In this document: positions 48,179-58,385 of the stretch, piece after piece | How the letters are laid out: each line of letters opens with the position of its first letter | Position numbering within the stretch: the stretch's first letter is position 1 | Origin: Bacteroidota bacterium | GTDB taxonomy: Bacteria > Bacteroidota > Bacteroidia > Bacteroidales > UBA10428 | DNA: 64,000 bases | NCBI GenBank assembly: GCA_023442525.1 | Contig: JAEZZA010000018.1 | Span: forward strand, 19,845-83,844 | Direction: 5' to 3' | The notes under the pieces: generated by a model | What the model was told of the DNA's origin: nothing | What the model saw: the letters and a program-made list of their open reading frames with translations, nothing else | The model's database searches: none | Made by a program: the position numbers and the translations under genes

Positions 48179-50329
48179 TCATATTCCTTTCATGGTAAGT
48201 TGTATTCTTTTTCGCGGCATGTCCACTTCCAGTACTTTTACTTTCACCTGCTGATGAAGTTTTACCACATCGGCGGGATTGGAAATATACCTGTCGGCAA
48301 GTTGGGATATATGTACCAGGCCATCCTGTTTTGCACCAATATCCACAAAAGCGCCAAAATTAGTGATGTTGGTGACTATACCCGGAAGTATCATTCCCGG
48401 TATTACATCTTCAATGGAGTGAACATCGGGAGAAAACTCAAACACAGTGATAACCGACCTTGGATCCCTGCCAGGCTTGGCAAGTTCGTTCATAATATCT
48501 GTCAGTGTCGGTATCCCTACCTTTTCGGTGATATAATTTTTCACTTCAATTTTTGACCTCAGATTCTCATCCTTTATCAGGTCTGAGACCGGGTGTCCTA
48601 AATCCTTAGCCATTTTCTGAACTATATGGTAACTTTCGGGGTGAACGGCACTATTATCGAGAGGATTACTTCCCTCACGTATTCTGAGAAATCCTGCTGA
48701 CTGTTCAAACGCTTTGGGTCCCATACGCGGAACCTTTTTCAAGTCCTCACGGGTTTTAAACAAACCCTGTTCGGCACGATAATCAGCAATATTTTTTGCC
48801 AGCTGCGGTCCCAGTCCCGACACGTATGTGAGTAAATGCATACTGGCTGTGTTCAGATCAACACCAACGGCATTCACACAGCTTTCAACCACCTGATCGA
48901 GAGATTCTTTTAATTTAGTCTGGTCTACATCGTGCTGGTACTGCCCCACGCCTATTGATTTCGGGTCGATTTTAACCAGTTCGGCAAGAGGGTCCATCAG
49001 CCTTCGTCCGATTGACACTGACCCCCGGACGGTCACATCGTAATCCGGAAACTCATCACGGGCTACTTTCGATGCAGAGTATACCGATGCTCCGGCTTCA
49101 TTTACAATGAAAACTTTTATATCGCGCCCGAACTTGATCTTTTTAATAAATTCCTCCGTCTCGCGGCCCGCAGTTCCGTTACCAATGGCAATAGCTTCAA
49201 TTTTATATGAATTTACCAGTGTATTGATTTTCTTGACAGCCATCGCAGTTTCCTGTACCGGAGGATGCGGGAATATGGTTTCATTATGAAGCAGATTGCC
49301 CTGTGCATCCAGGCATATTACCTTACATCCGGTACGGAATCCGGGGTCTATGGCAAGTACCCTTCTGGGGCCCAACGGCGGAGCCATAAGTAACTGCCTG
49401 AGATTATCCGCAAACACCCGGATGGCTTCAGTATCAGCTTTTTCTTTTGCTGATGCACGGACCTCAGTTTCAATTGACGGGCCCAGCAAACGCTTATAAG
49501 CATCTTTAACTGCCACCCGGATCTGATCGGCACAGGCTACACGTGATTTAATATACATTTTCTCGAGGTCGGGTAATACAGTTATTTCCTCAGGTTCAAC
49601 CGAAACACGCAGAAATCCCTCCTCTTCCCCTCTGAACACTGCCAGGATCCTATGAGAAGGACTTTTCTTCAAAGGTTCCGAAAAATCAAAATAGTCGCTG
49701 TACTTAATACCTTCGGCTGCTTTTCCCTTAATTACTGAAGATTGTACAACAGCTCCCCTTGCAAATTTCGATCGTACCAGATCGCGAGCATTACGGTCTT
49801 CGCTGATTTGTTCAGCAATGATGTCACGCGCTCCCTGAAGGGCTTCCCCAATATCTGCAACTTTATCATTCAGGTATTTTGAAGCTTCCGCTTCGATGTT
49901 CTGAACCTGTTGTTTCAGCAATACATCTGCCAGAGGTTCCAGTCCTTTTTCCCTGGCCACAGAAGCCCGTGTTTTTCGCTTTGGCTTGTATGGCAAATAC
50001 AGATCTTCAAGCTCGGAGAGCGTCATCGCCTGCTCCAGCTTCTGTTTCAGATCATCGGTAAGTTTCCCCTGTTCATTGATGCTGTTTAAGATACTTTCGC
50101 GCCGCTTTTCAAGTTCGGTGAAACGGTTATGCAGATCACGGATTTGCGCAATCTGAACCTCATCGAGGCTTCCGGTAGCTTCTTTCCGGTACCTGCTTAT
50201 AAAAGGTATTGTAGCTCCGGCTGATAAAAGATTCAGGGTATTCTCAACCTGCCAGGGTGCAAAATTAAGATCTAACGCCAGTATATGAGTAAGTTTTGGC
50301 TTGAGGTTACTTGAGGACAATTGCGACAT
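48179..50329 (-). CDS. tex: Tex family RNA-binding transcription accessory protein
   Basis: 716 residues, the usual Tex length. Features in order: N-terminal helical region with TIPFISRYRKEATGSLDEVQI; RVLAIDPGFRTGCKVICLD (YqgF/RuvC-like fold); IAIGNGTAGRETEEF; DEFPDYDVTVRGSVSIGRRLMDPLAEL and VGQYQHDVDQ; helix-hairpin-helix motifs (LNTASMHLLTYVSGLGPQLA); and a C-terminal S1 domain (GMILPGIVTNITNFGAFVDIG to RIQLTMKGI). Tex binds RNA and RNA polymerase and affects transcription in several bacteria. Confidence 0.95.
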   Translation of the reverse strand: MSQLSSSNLKPKLTHILALDLNFAPWQVENTLNLLSAGATIPFISRYRKEATGSLDEVQIAQIRDLHNRFTELEKRRESILNSINEQGKLTDDLKQKLEQAMTLSELEDLYLPYKPKRKTRASVAREKGLEPLADVLLKQQVQNIEAEASKYLNDKVADIGEALQGARDIIAEQISEDRNARDLVRSKFARGAVVQSSVIKGKAAEGIKYSDYFDFSEPLKKSPSHRILAVFRGEEEGFLRVSVEPEEITVLPDLEKMYIKSRVACADQIRVAVKDAYKRLLGPSIETEVRASAKEKADTEAIRVFADNLRQLLMAPPLGPRRVLAIDPGFRTGCKVICLDAQGNLLHNETIFPHPPVQETAMAVKKINTLVNSYKIEAIAIGNGTAGRETEEFIKKIKFGRDIKVFIVNEAGASVYSASKVARDEFPDYDVTVRGSVSIGRRLMDPLAELVKIDPKSIGVGQYQHDVDQTKLKESLDQVVESCVNAVGVDLNTASMHLLTYVSGLGPQLAKNIADYRAEQGLFKTREDLKKVPRMGPKAFEQSAGFLRIREGSNPLDNSAVHPESYHIVQKMAKDLGHPVSDLIKDENLRSKIEVKNYITEKVGIPTLTDIMNELAKPGRDPRSVITVFEFSPDVHSIEDVIPGMILPGIVTNITNFGAFVDIGAKQDGLVHISQLADRYISNPADVVKLHQQVKVKVLEVDMPRKRIQLTMKGI

Positions 50330-50377
50330 AAAAAACTAAATAGGACAATGAAAAAACAAAATTCAAACTCTGTCAGA

Positions 50378-51106
50378 TCAATCTTTCTTATTAACGGATC
50401 CTGCACTGGAGGTATTTATACTCCTGATTTTCGGATTACCGCGATAATGGATACTTCCGGCACTGCTGGCCCGGAAACTGGCTTCTTCAGTCACGAATAC
50501 TTTGGCAGTTCCGGCGCTTGAAACAGAAATATCGGCTACTTGAGCCTGTAGTTCATAGGCATCCAGATCGCCCGCACTGCTCAGGTCGACTTTTAAACCC
50601 CTTGCCGTACCTTTCAGGTCGGCGTTTCCTGCACTCGACATCGACAGATCAATCTGACCGGCATCAACTTCAAATTCCAGATCACCGGCACTGCTCAGAT
50701 CAATTTTCAGATCGCCGGTTTTAAACCGATTCGTGGAATTAACATCTCCCGCACTGGATATATCTATTAAATCCAGAGTCTTGCAGGTAACATGTACATC
50801 TTTATTCCTTGCAGAACGGATCGATTTTTCGGAGAAAATCCTCAGTACTCCGCCGCTGACTTCTGTACGGATCCACTCATGAAGATTTTCATCTGCTTCA
50901 ACTTCTACCGATTGTACGTCACCTTGTGTAAGGTAAACATCTATCCCTGAACTGACTTTAATGCCAGTGAATTCAGGAACTTCGCGCGATTGCCTGGTCA
51001 CATTACCATTGCCCGATATGGAATCGAGCTGATCCAGATTAAATACACAGGATACGGCAAAGATCAATATGCTGGTAATACCAACACATATATAAGCTTT
51101 TCTCAT
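50378..51106 (-). CDS. DUF2807 (GIN domain) lipoprotein with SSAG repeats
   Basis: 242 residues with a lipobox (IFAVSC). The body is a DUF2807/GIN domain: FTGIKVSSGIDVYLTQGDVQ, VEVEADENLHEWI, then seven repeats of a ~20-residue strand-turn-strand unit each with SSAG (ISSAGDV, LSSAGDL, MSSAGNA, LSSAGDL, VSSAGTA, ASSAGSI, TSSAGSV). The regular spacing implies a beta-helix with SSAG at each turn. The function is not established; adhesion or carbohydrate contact is a guess. Confidence 0.87.
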   Translation of the reverse strand: MRKAYICVGITSILIFAVSCVFNLDQLDSISGNGNVTRQSREVPEFTGIKVSSGIDVYLTQGDVQSVEVEADENLHEWIRTEVSGGVLRIFSEKSIRSARNKDVHVTCKTLDLIDISSAGDVNSTNRFKTGDLKIDLSSAGDLEFEVDAGQIDLSMSSAGNADLKGTARGLKVDLSSAGDLDAYELQAQVADISVSSAGTAKVFVTEEASFRASSAGSIHYRGNPKIRSINTSSAGSVNKKD

Positions 51107-51160
51107 GATTCAGGGTTTTATTGATTTTGAACGAAAATTACGCAATCCTTCTCACAAACG

Positions 51161-52687
51161 CTATACTTTTCCTTTCTTATCGGGCAAATAAAAATGAAAT
51201 TCCGATCCCTTTCCCGGTTCACTTTTTACCCAAATCTCGCCTCCAAGCAGATTAACAAGAGCCCTGCAAATTGTAAGTCCGAGCCCTACTCCACCCACCT
51301 GGCGGGTAAATGTCTCATCTCCCCTGCGGAATACGTCAAAGATCATGTCGAGTTTTTCATCCTCAATTCCAATACCCGTATCTTTTACATAAAAATGCCA
51401 TTTAGCCTTTTCATCCTTCCGGCATCCGAAAGTGATCTTACCCTGGTAAGTGAACTTGAAGGCGTTACTGATCAGATTACGAAGAATTTGATTCAGCTTT
51501 TCCCTGTCGGTTGTAATTCGGTATTGATCGCTTTTGAGAATTTGCAAATCGAGCTCAAAGTCAAGGCCCTGCTTAATCTTGGCTTCCTCAAGGGTTTTCA
51601 TGTTATCCTCCATTTCCTTCATGAGATCGCTCACAAGGAAGGTGGAAATATTCACATTCGACTTACCGGCAGCCAGTTGTGAAATTTCAATCATTTCCTT
51701 AATAATATCAAGCAACTGGTTACCGCTCAGCATAATAATATCGACGTAACTAACGAGTTGCTCGTCACCGGCATAACTCTTCCGGATCATTTGTGCGAAG
51801 CCCATTATGGCATTGAGCGGTGTGCGTATTTCATGAGAGATATTCGCCAGGAATGCCGATTTCAGCAAATCATATTCTTCGGCCCTTTTAATGGCATCCT
51901 TAAGCTTTTCTTCAGCTTCCCGCCGTTCGGTTATATCGTAGGCAATTCCCAGTACCTTGTAAATGTTATTGTTTTCATCGAGTGTAGGTACAAAGTAGTA
52001 TATGACGTAACGCGATGTGTTGGTATAATTAATAAGGCACTCGATTACCTGTGTTTCACGTGTTTTGAAGGTCTTCTCCAGTGCCTGAATGTAATTTCCG
52101 GTAATTTCATCGCAAAAAACCTCGGTTTCTTTTTTCCCTACTGCATCTTTTGCTGACAATCCGGCCAGGGCCAGTCCGTAGTCGTTCATATATTCAATTC
52201 TTCCCTCGCAGTCATAAATAGTAAATGTTGAAGGAAGATTATTCACTGCGTTGCGCAAAAGAAGCTCTCTGCGAGCCATCTCCTGGTTGGTCCGCCTGAC
52301 CTCCTTTTTTATTTCTGCATTATCGAGAGCACTCTTCAGCGAAAGAGGCAATCGTTTGATATGCTCCTTGATTACATAATCATCGGCACCGGCCTTCATG
52401 CATTGAACAGCAGTTTCTTCATTTGTAGAACCGGTGAGCATGATAAAAGGGATATCCGGAGCCAGTTGCTTTTTGATATTAAGAGCCGTCATTCCGTTAA
52501 ATCGCGGCATTATGTAATCCGAAATAATTATATCGGGCTGAAAATTGTTCAGGGCTTTTACATATTCATCTTCGGTATCCACTCTGAGACTTGTAACTTT
52601 GTGATCGGCCTTTTTTATTTCATATAAAGCAAGCTCATAGTCTGTAATCAGATCTTCAACAAAAAGGATATTCAGATTAGAAGACAT
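51161..52687 (-). CDS. Receiver-PAS-histidine kinase
   Basis: 508 residues. Receiver (~1-125): NILFVEDLITDYELAL, phospho-acceptor Asp in IIISDYIMPRFNG, FIMLTGSTNEETAVQ. Then one PAS (RIEYMNDYGLALAGLSAKD), a coiled coil, HisKA (NISHEIRTPLNAIMGFAQM), and HATPase (N box LRNLISNAFKF, G1 DTGIGIE, G2 GGVGLGLTI). The receiver and kinase halves resemble the gene at 1194-3137, which has one more PAS. It starts 3 bp after the membrane kinase gene and the two are likely co-translated; the kinase is the probable phosphodonor to this receiver. Confidence 0.92.
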   Translation of the reverse strand: MSSNLNILFVEDLITDYELALYEIKKADHKVTSLRVDTEDEYVKALNNFQPDIIISDYIMPRFNGMTALNIKKQLAPDIPFIMLTGSTNEETAVQCMKAGADDYVIKEHIKRLPLSLKSALDNAEIKKEVRRTNQEMARRELLLRNAVNNLPSTFTIYDCEGRIEYMNDYGLALAGLSAKDAVGKKETEVFCDEITGNYIQALEKTFKTRETQVIECLINYTNTSRYVIYYFVPTLDENNNIYKVLGIAYDITERREAEEKLKDAIKRAEEYDLLKSAFLANISHEIRTPLNAIMGFAQMIRKSYAGDEQLVSYVDIIMLSGNQLLDIIKEMIEISQLAAGKSNVNISTFLVSDLMKEMEDNMKTLEEAKIKQGLDFELDLQILKSDQYRITTDREKLNQILRNLISNAFKFTYQGKITFGCRKDEKAKWHFYVKDTGIGIEDEKLDMIFDVFRRGDETFTRQVGGVGLGLTICRALVNLLGGEIWVKSEPGKGSEFHFYLPDKKGKV

Positions 52688-52690
52688 ATA

Positions 52691-55525
52691 TCAGGGTAAT
52701 TTTGACACTGGTAACGAAAAATAGAAGGTTGCACCTTTTGCCGGTTCACTATCGGCCCATACTCTTCCGCCATGCTTATCAATAATACGTTTTACCAGGG
52801 CTAATCCGACACCGGTTCCTTCGTAATCCCCGGCATTGTTCAGGCGCCGGAAAACTCCGAATAATTCAGAAGCAAACTGAATGTCAAAACCGGTTCCGTT
52901 GTCCTTGATAAAAAATATGTGCTCCGATCCCCCGTCCCGATAACCGGCATTAATTTCGGTGGTTTTTTGCTTTGACGAAAATTTAACGGCATTTGAAAGT
53001 AGATTTGTGATTACCTGTTTCAGGAGGGCCAGATCGCCCGGGATTGCAGGCATTGAATTAATAGTGCACTTTATGGTCTTATCCGGAAATTGTTGTCGTA
53101 TTTCTTCAAGCATTGAATTAAACAATGCCTTCATGTCAATCAGGGTATAATGCAGTTCCTGCCGGCTGGTCTTTGAAAGCCTGAGCAGGTCGTCTATTAA
53201 CTGACGCATACGTCCGGCATTCCGGATAACCTTTTCTATCAATTGCTTTCCTTCGAAATCGAGCTTTTCTCCGGATTCCTCGAGCAGAATCTGCGAAAAG
53301 CCGTTTATTGCCCTTAATGGAGCCCTGAGGTCGTGCGAAACCGAATATGTAAAGGCTTCAAGTTCCTTATTGGCATTTTCGAGATTGTAACTGTGCTCCT
53401 GCAGAATGGCATTCAGCTTCAGAATTTCTCTTTCGTGTTTTCTTCGTACGGTATGATCGGTAATGGTGGTTCGTGTCATCACTATATTACCATCTGCATC
53501 TCTGACGGCAGTTGAATTCAGAAGGACAGGAAGAATGGTACCGTCTTTACGAACCATGTCGTATTCCAGATTATCAATAATACCTTTTTCAAAAAATATC
53601 CGGAAATTGTTATTGAACGCCTTGCGACTTTCTTCGGTGACCAAATCGCCGAAAGTAAGCTTACCGATCACCTCATCCCGTTCATAACCCAGCCAATTAA
53701 GGGCCGTGTCATTAATTTTTATAAAAACACCATTCGTGTCCAGAGAATGATAGCCGCACGGTGCATTGTTATATAAATCGCTTAGTTCCTCGGTCCTTTG
53801 AGCCACAGTACTTTCAAGCTCATTAATATCAGTGCCGCTTCCATACCAGCGAATCACCTTACCATTTTCGTCGCACATGGGAATAGCCAGGCAAAGGAAC
53901 CACCTGAACGAACCATCTTTCATTCTTATCCTGAATCTGAGCTGGTGTTCACGAATTTCCCTGATGGCATTATTCCAGTACGAGATCACCCGGTCGCGGT
54001 CATCTTTGTGAATAAAATCGGCGGTTGTACTTTCCTTAAGCGGATAGGTACCGGTAAGGAATTCGAATCGTGAATTTACAAAATCGAAACTTCCATCCGG
54101 CCGGGCTGTCCATACAACCTGTGGCATGGTATTCGTAATCAGCCTCAGACGTTGCTCACTGTCGATCAGAGCTTTTTCAAAAAGTTTTCTCTGCTTAATA
54201 TCCCTGACAAGTGCCTGGTAGCACGGGCTACCCATTAATTCCACGTACCGCAGACTCTCTTCAACAGGTATAATAGTTCCGTCTTTTCGGATATGAATGG
54301 TTTCATACCGGTAGCCGCCTGTACGGATAGTGGTTTCGAGTGCATCCTTAATATCTGACCGGGTATCCGGACTACGTAATAGTTCGGCATTCATTCCCAG
54401 GATTTCCTCCCGCGAATAACCATATAAATCAAGTGCTTTATCGTTAACCTGCAGAATAGTCAAATCGCGTGTATATACTATAATTGCATCATTTGAAAAC
54501 TTCGAAAGCATATTGAAGCGTTCCATAATGAGCTTTTTTTCTGTCTCAAGCACCATAATTTCATTCCGATGCCTCATCCAGAAAAATGATACGGAAGAGG
54601 TAAAGGCCAGTATCATTAAACCTGACAATGCAATCAGGTTATATTTAAGTTTAAATACTTCGGTATAAGCTTCTGCCCGGTCGATCTTCACCAGAAGAAA
54701 CGAATCACTGCCGGGAATGGGGCAACTTACAGCCAGCACCGGGACATTGTTATGACTGAGAAGAAATGACCCTGAGAGTTTGTGAATACTGTCGTCTCCA
54801 GGTCGCTTTAAATTACGGGGTAACTTTTTCACCGTTTTTTGAGGTATCCCTTTGGAATTAATGCCCAGGATATCTTCATCTTTCCTGAACAGAAGCATTA
54901 CATCCAGGCTTTTTGCAGGAACAGGTAATGTTTCGAGTAATGGCAGAAATGTCTTTGTGAAATTGATATTCATAATGATGAAGCCGACATGGAACGTATC
55001 GCTCGCCGTTTTCACCACCTGAGGCACCACAATTTTCATGAGCGTATTATCAAACCCGTCCGATTCAAAATCGCCCATAAATATTGAGTCAGATTTCGGT
55101 GCCGAGCTGGCTTTCTCAGCATCAACGGACGTTTCTGAAGGCAGCGAAAGAATCATCCTGCCCTGATGGTCGTATGCTATCATGCTTTCATACTTACCGT
55201 TCATAAACATACCATTCAGGTTATTCCTTAGAATTGAATGATATGTTAAATCCGACGGATTGGTCATGAATTTTCTAAAGCATTCATTTATCTGGGGACT
55301 CACCGAAAGATACCTGGCATCGGAAAGTCTTTCGTTCCGCCAATCGACAATCTGGTCGATTTTAATATCGGCAATACCTTGTAACTGGTCAATTCTTTGG
55401 TTTATAAATGCCTTCTTTTCGACTTTAAAGTACCAGAATGAAACAAGAATAATAATGGAGTTGATTACAAGCATGCTCGGGATCAGCAGCTTATGCGATG
55501 AAAAATTCTTATGTCTTTTTCTCAT
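52691..55525 (-). CDS. Membrane sensor histidine kinase, Cache-PAS-PAS-PAS
   Basis: 944 residues from ATG 55525 (MRKRHKNFSSHK). Two membrane helices (LLIPSMLVINSIIILVSFWY and ALSGLMILAFTSSVSFFWM) flank a ~290-residue extracytoplasmic Cache-like sensor (QRIDQLQGIADIKIDQIVDWRNE, VSPQINECFRKF). Three PAS domains follow (ILQVNDKALDLYGYSREEIL, FVNSRFEFLTGTYPLKE, KINDTALNWLGYERDEVI), then HisKA (YSVSHDLRAPLRAINGF) and HATPase (NLLSNAVKFSSK, DNGTGFD, GTGVGLALV). No receiver is fused; the partner is probably the next gene. The kinase core resembles that of the first gene in the window. Confidence 0.92.
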   Translation of the reverse strand: MRKRHKNFSSHKLLIPSMLVINSIIILVSFWYFKVEKKAFINQRIDQLQGIADIKIDQIVDWRNERLSDARYLSVSPQINECFRKFMTNPSDLTYHSILRNNLNGMFMNGKYESMIAYDHQGRMILSLPSETSVDAEKASSAPKSDSIFMGDFESDGFDNTLMKIVVPQVVKTASDTFHVGFIIMNINFTKTFLPLLETLPVPAKSLDVMLLFRKDEDILGINSKGIPQKTVKKLPRNLKRPGDDSIHKLSGSFLLSHNNVPVLAVSCPIPGSDSFLLVKIDRAEAYTEVFKLKYNLIALSGLMILAFTSSVSFFWMRHRNEIMVLETEKKLIMERFNMLSKFSNDAIIVYTRDLTILQVNDKALDLYGYSREEILGMNAELLRSPDTRSDIKDALETTIRTGGYRYETIHIRKDGTIIPVEESLRYVELMGSPCYQALVRDIKQRKLFEKALIDSEQRLRLITNTMPQVVWTARPDGSFDFVNSRFEFLTGTYPLKESTTADFIHKDDRDRVISYWNNAIREIREHQLRFRIRMKDGSFRWFLCLAIPMCDENGKVIRWYGSGTDINELESTVAQRTEELSDLYNNAPCGYHSLDTNGVFIKINDTALNWLGYERDEVIGKLTFGDLVTEESRKAFNNNFRIFFEKGIIDNLEYDMVRKDGTILPVLLNSTAVRDADGNIVMTRTTITDHTVRRKHEREILKLNAILQEHSYNLENANKELEAFTYSVSHDLRAPLRAINGFSQILLEESGEKLDFEGKQLIEKVIRNAGRMRQLIDDLLRLSKTSRQELHYTLIDMKALFNSMLEEIRQQFPDKTIKCTINSMPAIPGDLALLKQVITNLLSNAVKFSSKQKTTEINAGYRDGGSEHIFFIKDNGTGFDIQFASELFGVFRRLNNAGDYEGTGVGLALVKRIIDKHGGRVWADSEPAKGATFYFSLPVSKLP

Positions 55526-55710
55526 TTGCAATAAAGCCTTAAACTTCCAACCTGTATGATGGGTTTGGATCTTGCACAGGTATTTAGCTATCAACTCCCT
55601 GGTAGTAGAACTAAAAATAACAAATATAATAATTGGCAAATCAGTTTCGGATTTTTTTCATGATATTAGCTGATATGTTATAACCAAAACAGGGATTACA
55701 CTAAGGCGAC

Positions 55711-57243
55711 ATGAAAATATTTGATACCAGGGATATCAAAGCTATTGATGAGTACACCATAATGAACGAGCCGGTTTTATCAATCGATCTTATGGAAAGG
55801 GCCGCCAAAGGGTGTTCCGACTGGATTGTAAATCAATTTAAGGCTCCGGCAGACAGATCTATAAAAATATTCACCGGCCCCGGCAATAACGGTGGCGATG
55901 GTTTTGCTGTGGCTCGGATGCTGGCCCAAAAGGGATACTCTGTTGATGTTTTCTATCTGAACATTTCTCCCAAGATTTCACCCGATGCACAAGCCAACCT
56001 GGAAAGGCTTACGAGAGAGGGCAATGCCAGTTTGCATTTAATTGACAGTGTGAATGATTTTCCGGAATTCAGTAAAACAGATGTTATTATCGATGCCCTG
56101 TTCGGATCGGGATTGTCACGCTCACTCGAAGGACTGGCAGGCGACCTGGTGAAGCATATCAACAGTTCGGGATGCACGGTCATTTCGATAGATATTCCAA
56201 GCGGATTGTTTGGAGCGGATAACCGCAATAACAACCCTGATACGATAATCAGGGCAAATGCCACCCTTACATTCGAGTTTCCGAAACGATCATTTTTCTT
56301 TGCTGAAAATGAAAAATATACCGGGAATTGGCATATTATTCCCATACAACTTCACAAGGATGCCATTTTGGTAACTAAATCGGATTTTTATTTTATTGAC
56401 GAACACGATGTCCGGTCGATATTGAAATCAAGAAAAAAATTTTCGCACAAGGGAAGTTTCGGTCATGCTTTATTGATCGCGGGTTCGCGTGGTATGCTGG
56501 GCGCTGCAATTCTTGCGGGACGTTCATGTATGCGGACAGGAGCAGGATTACTTACATCTCACGTTCCTTCTTCGGGCTACCTGGCTGTACAGACTGCCCT
56601 GCCCGAGTCGATTTTTAGTATTGACCCGGATGAAAATGTTTTCTCGATGTTCCCGGAAACTGACAAATATTCAGCTATAGGAGCCGGTCCGGGAATCGGT
56701 AGAAGCATTACAACTGTCAGGGCCCTGGAAGCATTGATTAAGAATGCCCGGAAGCCATTGGTGCTGGATGCAGATGCGCTCAACATATTGGCGGAGAACA
56801 GTGAATGGATGAATTTTATACCGGAAAATACCATCTTTACACCCCATCCGGGTGAATTCGACCGGCTGTTCGGATCAAACGGAACAGGTTTTGAGAGGAA
56901 CAGACGTCAAATTGAATTATCTGCAGAATACAAGATAATAATTGTGCTGAAGGGAGCTTATACGTCGGTAACAATGCCCGACGGAAAGTGTTATTACAAC
57001 AGTACAGGCAATCCGGGAATGTCAACAGCCGGTTCAGGTGACGTACTAACCGGGATGATACTTTCGTTATTAGCACAGGGCTATCATCCTGAAACTGCTG
57101 CCCTGGCAGGAGTTTATCTTCACGGCCTTGCCGGCGATCTGGCATTGGATCTACAATCTCAGGAATCGGCGATCGCCTCGGATATAATTGAAAATATTGG
57201 TAAAGCGTTCAAAAAAATTACGAAAAATGAAACAAGGTATTAA
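55711..57243 (+). CDS. nnr: Bifunctional NAD(P)HX epimerase / ADP-dependent NAD(P)HX dehydratase
   Basis: 510 residues; repairs hydrated NADH and NADPH. The N-terminal epimerase (YjeF_N) has FTGPGNNGGDGFAVARMLA and VIIDALFGSGLSRSL, and DIPSGLFG. The C-terminal dehydratase (carbohydrate-kinase fold) has HKGSFGHALLIAGSRGMLGA, VLDADALNILAE, FTPHPGEFDRLFG and NPGMSTAGSGDVLTGMI. The length is normal for the fused enzyme. The downstream DUF4831 gene overlaps its end by 17 nt. Confidence 0.95.
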   Translation: MKIFDTRDIKAIDEYTIMNEPVLSIDLMERAAKGCSDWIVNQFKAPADRSIKIFTGPGNNGGDGFAVARMLAQKGYSVDVFYLNISPKISPDAQANLERLTREGNASLHLIDSVNDFPEFSKTDVIIDALFGSGLSRSLEGLAGDLVKHINSSGCTVISIDIPSGLFGADNRNNNPDTIIRANATLTFEFPKRSFFFAENEKYTGNWHIIPIQLHKDAILVTKSDFYFIDEHDVRSILKSRKKFSHKGSFGHALLIAGSRGMLGAAILAGRSCMRTGAGLLTSHVPSSGYLAVQTALPESIFSIDPDENVFSMFPETDKYSAIGAGPGIGRSITTVRALEALIKNARKPLVLDADALNILAENSEWMNFIPENTIFTPHPGEFDRLFGSNGTGFERNRRQIELSAEYKIIIVLKGAYTSVTMPDGKCYYNSTGNPGMSTAGSGDVLTGMILSLLAQGYHPETAALAGVYLHGLAGDLALDLQSQESAIASDIIENIGKAFKKITKNETRY

Positions 57244-58324
57244 GAGGTTAACAGTCTTTCTGTCAGTTGCAATTTTAGCTTTTTCATGTGCTTCTGTAAG
57301 CAATATTTCGGTAGACAGGGCTTCCAATCCCAATGCATTGAATCATGCCGCATTTATTTATGCCTTGCCTCAGACTGTGCTCAATGTTCATGTAGTTACT
57401 GAAGAGATTAATATTATACCCGGCCCTTACGAACGGTATGCAGAAAAGTACCTGGGTATCCGGCACGCCCCTTCAAAAGCCGAAAAGATCTATATTCTGA
57501 AAGGTATAACCATTTCACGCCATCTCGAGGCTGATCCTGATTTCATATATACGGTTGACGGGCTATCTGATCCTGCCGCCATTCCTGCCCTCAACAATCT
57601 GTTAAAAGACAGCCTCATATTGCCTGCCTCAGCTTTCGCTGCTGTTAAAACAACAGCATATCAATGGCCTTCAGCATATAAAGATATTTTGTATACCGAC
57701 TTATCGGTTAAACGCAATTTTGAAGCGGAGAAAGACGTGGAAATAAGCCTGGTATTACCTGATACCAATTATACAGTACCATCCCGGTCATCGCGAACGG
57801 TACTGAAAGAAAAGACACTTGAACAGAAAGCCGAAGAAGCTGCCAACTTCCTTATCAAGCTCAAGAAAAGGAGATTTAAACTCGTAGCAGGTCAGTACGA
57901 TTATATGCCCGATGGAGAATCTATGTCTGCCGCATTGCAGGAACTCTCAAGAATTGAGGAAGAATACCTTTCGCTTTTTATTGGACGGAGGATCACTCAC
58001 GAAATAAAGAAGACTTTTCATTTTACACCCGAACCTGATAAGGATGTCAACCGGACTGTACTATTCAGATATTCGGAACAGAAGGGTATCCTTAATCCAA
58101 ATGATCCGGAAGGAATCCCGGTTGTAGTTGAAACTTCAGCCATGAAGAAAATAAGAGAATTTGGCACTGCCAAACTACCTGTCCGCCAGCCTGCAAATAC
58201 ATTACCTTACAGGGTTGCCGACCAGGTCGCCATCAGAGTACTGGCAGGCGAACAGCTATGGGCCGAAGCCATTTACCCTGTATTTCAGTTCGGATCGCCG
58301 GTTTCCTTATCACTGGTGAGGTAA
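57227..58324 (+). CDS. DUF4831 family lipoprotein
   Basis: 365 residues from ATG 57227, overlapping nnr by 17 nt. The N-terminus is a lipobox (ILAFSC). ALPQTVLNVHVVTEEINIIPGPYERYAEKYLGI is the family-specific block, followed by KAEKIYILKGITIS, KTLEQKAEEAANFLIKLKKRRFKL in pieces, and AEAIYPVFQFGSPVSL. The DUF4831 family is confined mainly to Bacteroidetes; its function is unknown to me. The overlap with nnr indicates co-translation. Confidence 0.87.
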   Translation: MKQGIKRLTVFLSVAILAFSCASVSNISVDRASNPNALNHAAFIYALPQTVLNVHVVTEEINIIPGPYERYAEKYLGIRHAPSKAEKIYILKGITISRHLEADPDFIYTVDGLSDPAAIPALNNLLKDSLILPASAFAAVKTTAYQWPSAYKDILYTDLSVKRNFEAEKDVEISLVLPDTNYTVPSRSSRTVLKEKTLEQKAEEAANFLIKLKKRRFKLVAGQYDYMPDGESMSAALQELSRIEEEYLSLFIGRRITHEIKKTFHFTPEPDKDVNRTVLFRYSEQKGILNPNDPEGIPVVVETSAMKKIREFGTAKLPVRQPANTLPYRVADQVAIRVLAGEQLWAEAIYPVFQFGSPVSLSLVR

Positions 58325-58385
58325 CCCGGGATATTGGAACAAAATGCTAAATTTGCCGTTTAATTGTTTCTGAAACTGAAATTCA

